From Myxococcota bacterium (GTDB lineage: Bacteria > Myxococcota_A > UBA796 > CAJQPC01), in contig JAKLKE010000003.1 of the NCBI GenBank assembly GCA_023150775.1, positions 1 to 64,000 of the forward strand: DNA of 64,000 nucleotides, read 5' to 3'. The notes beneath the pieces were generated by a model. It ran no database searches, was not told where the DNA came from, and saw only the letters and a list, made by a program, of their open reading frames with translations. Below, piece after piece: positions 58,644-64,000 of the stretch. Both the position numbers and the translations under genes were made by a program. Each line of letters starts with the position of its first letter. Within the stretch, counting starts at the first letter, position 1.

Positions 58644-60305
58644 GTGAGAATCGTCCGTCCCGTCGTGCGCACCGTCGGCGGCCTCACCCACACCGTGCGC
58701 GACATCAACCGCCTGCGGGAGGTCGCGACCATCCTCATGCGCCACGGCTTCGGCTGGCTGGTGCAGACCCTTGACCTCCCCGGCCTCGACCGCGCCAGCC
58801 GAGACCAGTCCGAGAGCACCCCCGAGCGCGCCGTCGCCGCCCTCAAAGACTTAGGGCCCACCTTCATCAAGCTCGGCCAGGTGCTCTCCACCCGGCCCGA
58901 CGTGGTGCCCGCGGCGTACCTCGCCGCCTTTCAGTCGCTCCAGGACGACGTGGGCCCCCTGCCCTTCCCCGAGATTCAGCGCACGCTGGCCGCCGAGCTC
59001 GGCTCGGCCTGGCGCGTGGGCCTGAGCCGTTTTGACGAGGCGCCCCTGGCCACGGCGTCCATCGCCCAGGTGCACCGGGCGGCGCTGCAGTCCGGCGCCG
59101 AGGTCGTGTTTAAGGTGCAGCGCCCAGGCATCGCGGCGATGATCCGCGCCGACCTCAGCATCCTGCACCTCCTGGTGAACCGCCTCTGCGCCGAGTTCCC
59201 CGAGGCCGAGCTCCTCGACCCCCAGGGCGTGCTCAGCGAGTTTGAGCGCAGCATCACCGCCGAGCTCGACTTCTTGGCTGAGGCGACCAACATGCGTCGT
59301 TTCACCACCAACTTCGCCGGGAACCCCCGGGTGAAGATCCCGACGATCTTCGACGCCTTGACCACCTCCCGGGTGCTGTGCATCGAGCACCTCGACGGCG
59401 TGAAGATCCGCCAGGCGCGTGAGCACGGCTACGACATGGACGAGGTGGGCCGCCGCTACCTGGAGGTGGCCTACACGATGCTGTTTGACCACGGCTTCTT
59501 CCACGGCGACCTGCACCCGGGCAACGTGCTGATCTTGCCCGGCCACGTCATCGGCCTGCTCGACTTCGGCATGGTCGGACGCCTCACCCGGGACATGAAA
59601 GACAGCATCGTCTCTCTGCTCTTCGCCTTAGAGCGCGGCGACTATCGCACCATCTCCCGCATCTTCTTCGACATCGCCATCAAGAGCGAGCGGGTGGACT
59701 ACGACGCCTTCGAGCGCGACACCACCCTCGTTGTCGAGCGCAACTGGGAGGGCGTGAGCGTCCAAGAGATGCAGATCGGGCGCTTCTTGTTGGACATCAC
59801 TGAAGGCGCCCTCAAACACCGCGTGCGCGCGCCGCCGACCTACACGACCTTCTTCAAGGCGCTGTTGACCACCGAAGGCTTGGCGAAGTCGCTGATCCCC
59901 GAGGTAGACCCCCTCGGCGCGGCGAGGCCTTATGTGCAGCGCCTCGTCTCCGAACGTTTCTCGTCCCAGCGCACCCAAGAGGAGCTGTTCTACAACCTCG
60001 TCACCCTGAGCACCCTCGCCCGGCGCCTGCCGACGAGCCTCAGCCAGCTCCTCGACGACATCGACGACCAGCGCCTGCGCCTCAACGTCGTCACCCGCGA
60101 AGACCCCCAGACCTCCCAGCGCCTCGACCAGCGGCTCCGCGCCCAGCTCTTCGGCGCCTTCGCCGTGACCGCCGCCCTCTGCGCCGCCCTGGGCCTGCCC
60201 TACACCGACCAGCGCCTCTTCGGCCTGCCCGCGCTGAGCCTCGTGCTGTTCTTCTTGGCCGGGGCCTTAGGGCTGATGGCGTTGATGACCGCGCGCCGGG
60301 GCTGA
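58644..60305 (+). CDS. AarF/UbiB (ABC1) family atypical kinase
   Basis: LGPTFIKLGQVLSTRPDVVPAAYLAAFQSLQDDV; ATASIAQVHRAAL; FFHGDLHPGNVLILPGHVIGLLDFGMVGRL. Confidence 0.94.
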   Translation: MRIVRPVVRTVGGLTHTVRDINRLREVATILMRHGFGWLVQTLDLPGLDRASRDQSESTPERAVAALKDLGPTFIKLGQVLSTRPDVVPAAYLAAFQSLQDDVGPLPFPEIQRTLAAELGSAWRVGLSRFDEAPLATASIAQVHRAALQSGAEVVFKVQRPGIAAMIRADLSILHLLVNRLCAEFPEAELLDPQGVLSEFERSITAELDFLAEATNMRRFTTNFAGNPRVKIPTIFDALTTSRVLCIEHLDGVKIRQAREHGYDMDEVGRRYLEVAYTMLFDHGFFHGDLHPGNVLILPGHVIGLLDFGMVGRLTRDMKDSIVSLLFALERGDYRTISRIFFDIAIKSERVDYDAFERDTTLVVERNWEGVSVQEMQIGRFLLDITEGALKHRVRAPPTYTTFFKALLTTEGLAKSLIPEVDPLGAARPYVQRLVSERFSSQRTQEELFYNLVTLSTLARRLPTSLSQLLDDIDDQRLRLNVVTREDPQTSQRLDQRLRAQLFGAFAVTAALCAALGLPYTDQRLFGLPALSLVLFFLAGALGLMALMTARRG

Positions 60306-60338
60306 CGCGGTTGAGCGGGGTGGGGTGGGAAGAGAGGT

Positions 60339-60384
60339 GGGTGAAAACCTCTCAATGTTCTTGGAGAATGAGAGGTCTTCACCC
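60339..60384. repeat. 16-bp inverted repeat (1 mismatch), candidate AbiEi operator or ubiB-like terminator
   Basis: GGGTGAAAACCTCTCA (60339-60354) / TGAGAGGTCTTCACCC (60369-60384), then CCTTTTT-like tract. Confidence 0.75.
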
Positions 60385-60401
60385 CTTTTTAGCCTGATTA
60401 C

Positions 60402-60447
60402 GAGTGAAAACCCATCAAGTTTTTCCAATTGTTAAAGCTTTTCACTC
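60402..60447. promoter_or_regulatory. second inverted repeat of the GTGAAAA half-site
   Basis: GAGTGAAAA (60402-60410) / TTTTCACTC (60439-60447), perfect 9-bp arms in AT-rich spacer upstream of AbiEi. Confidence 0.6.
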
Positions 60448-60578
60448 ACCCCTGGCCCGATCCTTCGGCGCCGAGTTAGGCAACTGCCAAAACGTCTCTG
60501 GGTGAGCTGCTTGCACCCCTCGTCCCACCTGTGATAGAAAACCTCAACATCTCCACAAAGACTGCGAGGATCTCACCC

Positions 60579-61172
60579 ATGAAACGTGCGCAGGGCCAGC
60601 GGCCCGGACCCCAAGACGGGCTCATTCGCGCCGGTCTGCTCAGCGCGTCCACCGGCTCACAGGCGACGGCGAGCCGCCTCACCCGCCGAGGCACCCTCGT
60701 CCGTGTCGAGCGTGGGCTTTACCAAGGCGCTGATGCCGAGATCTCCGTGCACAACAGCCTCGCCGTGGTCTCCGCGAAGGCGCCAAAGTCGGTCATCACC
60801 CTGCTCTCGGCCCTACACTTCCACAAGCTCGGCCTTGAGCGCCCGTGGCAAGCATGGATCGCCCTGCCCCGGGGGAGCTGGGCGCCGCGCCTCACGAGCC
60901 AGACCCTGCGCATCTCTTGGCTCGACGAGGCCGAGCTGGCCCAAGACGTCGAGCACCACAGCATCGACGGCGTGCCCGTGCAGGTGTTCTCCCCCGCCCG
61001 CGCCGTCGTCGAGACCTTCCATTTTTTCCGTCAGGTGGGCCTTGAGCCCGCCCTCGACGCCCTCAAAGACTACCTGAGCCGCGGCCCCAACGGCGTGCAG
61101 CCGCTCATGGCCATCGCCAGGCGACGCCGCGCGTACAACAAGATGCGACCGTATGTGGAGGCGCTGCTGTGA
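60579..61172 (+). CDS. type IV TA antitoxin, AbiEi family
   Basis: GSQATASRLTRRGTLVRVERGLYQ winged-helix start; VISALHFHKLG-like segment; FSPARAVVETFHF...ALDALKDYLSR; overlaps AbiEii by 4 nt. Confidence 0.85.
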   Translation: MKRAQGQRPGPQDGLIRAGLLSASTGSQATASRLTRRGTLVRVERGLYQGADAEISVHNSLAVVSAKAPKSVITLLSALHFHKLGLERPWQAWIALPRGSWAPRLTSQTLRISWLDEAELAQDVEHHSIDGVPVQVFSPARAVVETFHFFRQVGLEPALDALKDYLSRGPNGVQPLMAIARRRRAYNKMRPYVEALL

Positions 61173-62068
61173 GTCGGAACGTCGTGGCGAGTGTGCGGGA
61201 TCGGCTGAAGATGCGGAGCAGGGCGCCTGGGGGGCTGGCTTACCATCTGCTCGTCGACCAATACGTCAATGAGCGCCTGCTCTACCGCCTCGCCCTCTCC
61301 CCTTACGGCGGCAAGTTTGTGCTCAAAGGCGCGATGATGTTCGGGATCTGGCTGCGCGACGTGAGGCGCCCGACCCAAGACATCGACCTCTTAGGCAGCG
61401 GCGAGCCCTCTCCCGAAGAGTTCGCCAAGCTCCTGCGCGAGGTGCTCAGCGTCACGGTCGACGACGACGGCGTGAGCTTTGACCTCACGAGCATCAAGGT
61501 GACGCTCTCCACCCGAAACCGCGCCTACCCTGGGCTCTCCGCCGATCTCAGCGCACGATTTGGCAAGGAGCAGGTGCGTGTGCACGTTGATGTTGGCTTC
61601 GGGGACGTCATCACCCCCGCGCCGCGCCGTGAACGTTATCCCAGCCTGCTCGATCTCCCCGCGCCAGAGCTTTTGGTCTACCCCAAAGAGACGAGCATGG
61701 CCGAGAAGTTCAGCACGATCCTGGCGCTTGGCCTTGAGAACAGCCGGATGAAGGACTACTACGACCTCTGGCTGCTCAGCCAACGGTTTGAGCTCGACGC
61801 CGAGCTGCTCCGCGCCGTCGACAACACCCTCACCCGCAGGGGGATCCCCCGCCCTACCGCCCCACCGATCGGGCTCAGCGGCGCCATGACGGCCGATCCC
61901 ACGAAGGCCCAGCAGTGGAGCGCCTACGTTCGTAAGGCCGGCGTTGAGGACACCCCGCCGCTCCATCAGCTCGTGAGCACGCTCCACGCGCTGTTCTCAC
62001 CGATCTGGACCGGCGCCCAGGTGGACCGCTGGCCTCCGGGCGGTCCTTGGCGGTCAGCGGTCGCCTAA
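61169..62068 (+). CDS. nucleotidyltransferase AbiEii/AbiGii toxin family
   Basis: VLKGAMMFGIWLRDVRRPTQDIDLLGSG nucleotidyltransferase motif; VYPKETSMAEKFSTILALGLENSRMKDYYDLWLLS. Confidence 0.92.
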   Translation: MSRNVVASVRDRLKMRSRAPGGLAYHLLVDQYVNERLLYRLALSPYGGKFVLKGAMMFGIWLRDVRRPTQDIDLLGSGEPSPEEFAKLLREVLSVTVDDDGVSFDLTSIKVTLSTRNRAYPGLSADLSARFGKEQVRVHVDVGFGDVITPAPRRERYPSLLDLPAPELLVYPKETSMAEKFSTILALGLENSRMKDYYDLWLLSQRFELDAELLRAVDNTLTRRGIPRPTAPPIGLSGAMTADPTKAQQWSAYVRKAGVEDTPPLHQLVSTLHALFSPIWTGAQVDRWPPGGPWRSAVA

Positions 62069-62159
62069 GCGCTGCCCTCCCATGACTCCCCCCTGACACC
62101 CCGCCAAAACGACGCTTCATCGTGGCAGACTCGGCGCATCCCTTCTCCGAGGTGCCCCG

Positions 62160-63203
62160 ATGCCCAGAACGTCCCTCCTCCTGGCCTTGGCGCTCGGGGG
62201 TTGCGCCGCGCCCGGTGACCTGCACGTCGTGGCCCTCGACGACGCCTCGGTCACGCTCTCGTCCGCCACGGCTTCCCTCTCGGCGATCTGGCTCGACGAC
62301 TGCTCTGGCGGCGCGGTGCAGCTTGAGGTTGTGGGGCCCGTGGAGCTGCTCAGCGACGCGCCAGTGCCCTTGACCTTGCCCGCCGGGGGCTGGTGTGGCC
62401 TGAGCCTGTGGTTTGAGGATGACCCCGTGGCGGGCTCCTTGGCGCTGGAGGGCCTCGCGGGGAACACGCCGTTCTCGATCGGGCTCAACCCCTCCGTCGT
62501 CGTGATCCCCCAAGATCTGCTCGTGGACGCAGACGACTGGGTGCTCGTCTTGGAGGGCCACACCCTGCTCACCGGGCGGCTGCCAGAGACCCCCGAAGGG
62601 CTCGCCGTCGCGCCGGGGGATCCGCTCGCCGACACGCTCACCGTCGCGCTGCCCGACGCGCTGTGGCTGGGCAAGGTCACCGAGGCCCGCGACCTCATAT
62701 ACATCGACCTCTGGCCCTTCCCCGACGTCACCTTTGACGGCGGCTCGGCGAGCCTCAGCGTCTCCACCGGGGGCTGCGGCGGCGGCGATCCTGAGCTCCC
62801 CGACAACGACCTCGACGGGATCCCCGACCTCGACGACGACGATGACGACAACGACGGGATCTTTGACCTGGACGATGACGACGACGACAACGACGGGCTC
62901 CTCGACGGTGACGACCCCCAGACGCCCGGCGGCGACGGCGGCGGCGGGGGTGCGGGCGCTGACGAGGGCGGAGGCGGCTGCAGCGGCGGGTCCTCGACCG
63001 ACTCCGGGAGCGGCGGGAGCGGCGGCGGGTGTGACGGCGGCACGAGCTCCGGCGACGGCTGCGACGGCGGCTCTAGCGGCCCCTCGTGCAGCGGCGGCGT
63101 CGACTGCGGCGGGGTCACCTGCGCGGCCTCCCCGCTCGTCCCCATCGCCTGGCTGACCTTCGTGTTCAGCGCCCTTCGGCGGCGGGGGCCTCGGCCGGGT
63201 TGA
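62160..63203 (+). CDS. lipoprotein with Asp-rich (thrombospondin type 3-like) repeats and MYXO-CTERM-like tail
   Basis: Lipobox LALGGCAAPGD; DNDLDGIPDLDDDDDDNDGIFDLDDDDDDNDGLLDGDD; Cys/Gly/Ser-rich stalk; TM plus RRRGPRPG. Confidence 0.78.
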   Translation: MPRTSLLLALALGGCAAPGDLHVVALDDASVTLSSATASLSAIWLDDCSGGAVQLEVVGPVELLSDAPVPLTLPAGGWCGLSLWFEDDPVAGSLALEGLAGNTPFSIGLNPSVVVIPQDLLVDADDWVLVLEGHTLLTGRLPETPEGLAVAPGDPLADTLTVALPDALWLGKVTEARDLIYIDLWPFPDVTFDGGSASLSVSTGGCGGGDPELPDNDLDGIPDLDDDDDDNDGIFDLDDDDDDNDGLLDGDDPQTPGGDGGGGGAGADEGGGGCSGGSSTDSGSGGSGGGCDGGTSSGDGCDGGSSGPSCSGGVDCGGVTCAASPLVPIAWLTFVFSALRRRGPRPG

Positions 63204-64000
63204 CGTGAACCTTGACGTCCCGCACATGCTCCACCTCGTCTCGAACCCGGTCGGCGACGCGGTGGGCGATGGTGTGGGCGTCGGTGAGCCGCAGCGCCCC
63301 ATCGACGGAGATCTCCAGGTCGATGATGTGGTAGGCGCCTAAGGTGTGAACGCCGACCTTGTCTACGCCGAGCACGTCGGGGTCGCGGCGGGCCACGGCG
63401 GCGATGGCCAGGGCCAGCTCCGGCGAAGACTCGTCCATGAGCACGCCGAAGTTCTCACGCAGGGGCTTCACGGCGAGGCCCATGATGGTCACGCCGATGA
63501 GCACCGCCGCCAGCGGGTCGAGCCAAGGCATCCCCGCCCGCGCGCCGAGCACCCCCAAGAACACCGCGCTGCTCGCCAAGACGTCGCCGCGGTGATCCCG
63601 GGCGCTGGCCAACAACGACGGGGCGTTCAGCGCCTCGCCCACCCGGCGGGTGTAGCGGTAGAGCGCCTCCTTCACGAACACCGTGCCCAAGGCCGCCCAA
63701 GCCGCGGACATCGCGGGCACCTTCGCCTCGTCTCGCCAGAGCGCCACCCCGCCGTCGAGGGCGATGAACAGCCCGGTGCCGAAGAGCATCGCCCCGATGA
63801 TCAGCCCCGCCACGGACTCGGCGTTGCCGTGGCCGTAGTGGTGGTCTTCATCGGCGGGGCTCTGGGCGAGGCGATACCCGATGGCGCCGATGGCCGTGGC
63901 GAGGATGTCCCCGGCGCTGTTGAAGGCGTCGGCCAAGAGCGCGTCGCTGCCCGCGCCGACGCCCACGACGAGCTTGAGCGCGGTCAAGCCGACGTTGGTG
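63166..64000 (-). CDS. cation diffusion facilitator family transporter (5' end beyond window)
   Basis: TALKLVVGVGAGSDALLADAFNSAGDILATAIGAIG...DEDHHYGHGNAESVAGLI; reading frame stays open to position 64000 (TNVGLTALKL). Confidence 0.93.
   Translation of the reverse strand, partial: TNVGLTALKLVVGVGAGSDALLADAFNSAGDILATAIGAIGYRLAQSPADEDHHYGHGNAESVAGLIIGAMLFGTGLFIALDGGVALWRDEAKVPAMSAAWAALGTVFVKEALYRYTRRVGEALNAPSLLASARDHRGDVLASSAVFLGVLGARAGMPWLDPLAAVLIGVTIMGLAVKPLRENFGVLMDESSPELALAIAAVARRDPDVLGVDKVGVHTLGAYHIIDLEISVDGALRLTDAHTIAHRVADRVRDEVEHVRDVKVHVNPAEAPAAEGR

Overview
The window is GC-rich (roughly 70% by eye) bacterial chromosomal DNA, densely coding, with no rRNA, tRNA, CRISPR array, integrase or transposase that I could recognise. 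MYXO-CTERM-like C-termini, MopE-type Asp/Cys repeats, many small lipoproteins and DUF1501/cytochrome-like genes suggest a Myxococcota or other deltaproteobacterial relative (inference). Recognisable blocks: NfeD-like plus two tandem flotillins; hflX; three tandem paralogous small secreted proteins; SurA/PpiC foldases with pdxA; a histidine kinase / NtrC-type regulator pair; RTX-like, beta-helix and MopE-like surface proteins; a six-gene lipoprotein/DUF1501/cytochrome operon; a B12-binding radical SAM enzyme; an ~11.6 kb minus-strand run dnaK-dnaJ-moxR-DUF58-Bat-like-TPR; groESL; YidD-like / lnt; an ECF sigma / DUF4384-like membrane protein / exported caspase operon; a KAS III + sterol desaturase pair with distinct codon usage; ribF, aroE, two FHA proteins, a UbiB-like kinase; an AbiE-type toxin-antitoxin pair preceded by an inverted-repeat array; and a CDF transporter cut by the window edge. 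Strongest candidates for something undescribed: the sigma/membrane regulator/exported caspase-PEGA-barrel module (46.3-49.2 kb), the three-paralogue secreted family (6.7-8.4 kb), the 20.4-25.9 kb lipoprotein/DUF1501 operon, and the AbiE operator array (60.34-60.45 kb). A choice-of-anchor/VWA gene at 49.2-50.7 kb appears frameshifted with its metal-binding (MIDAS) segment missing. All family calls come from reading the translations; no database search was run.
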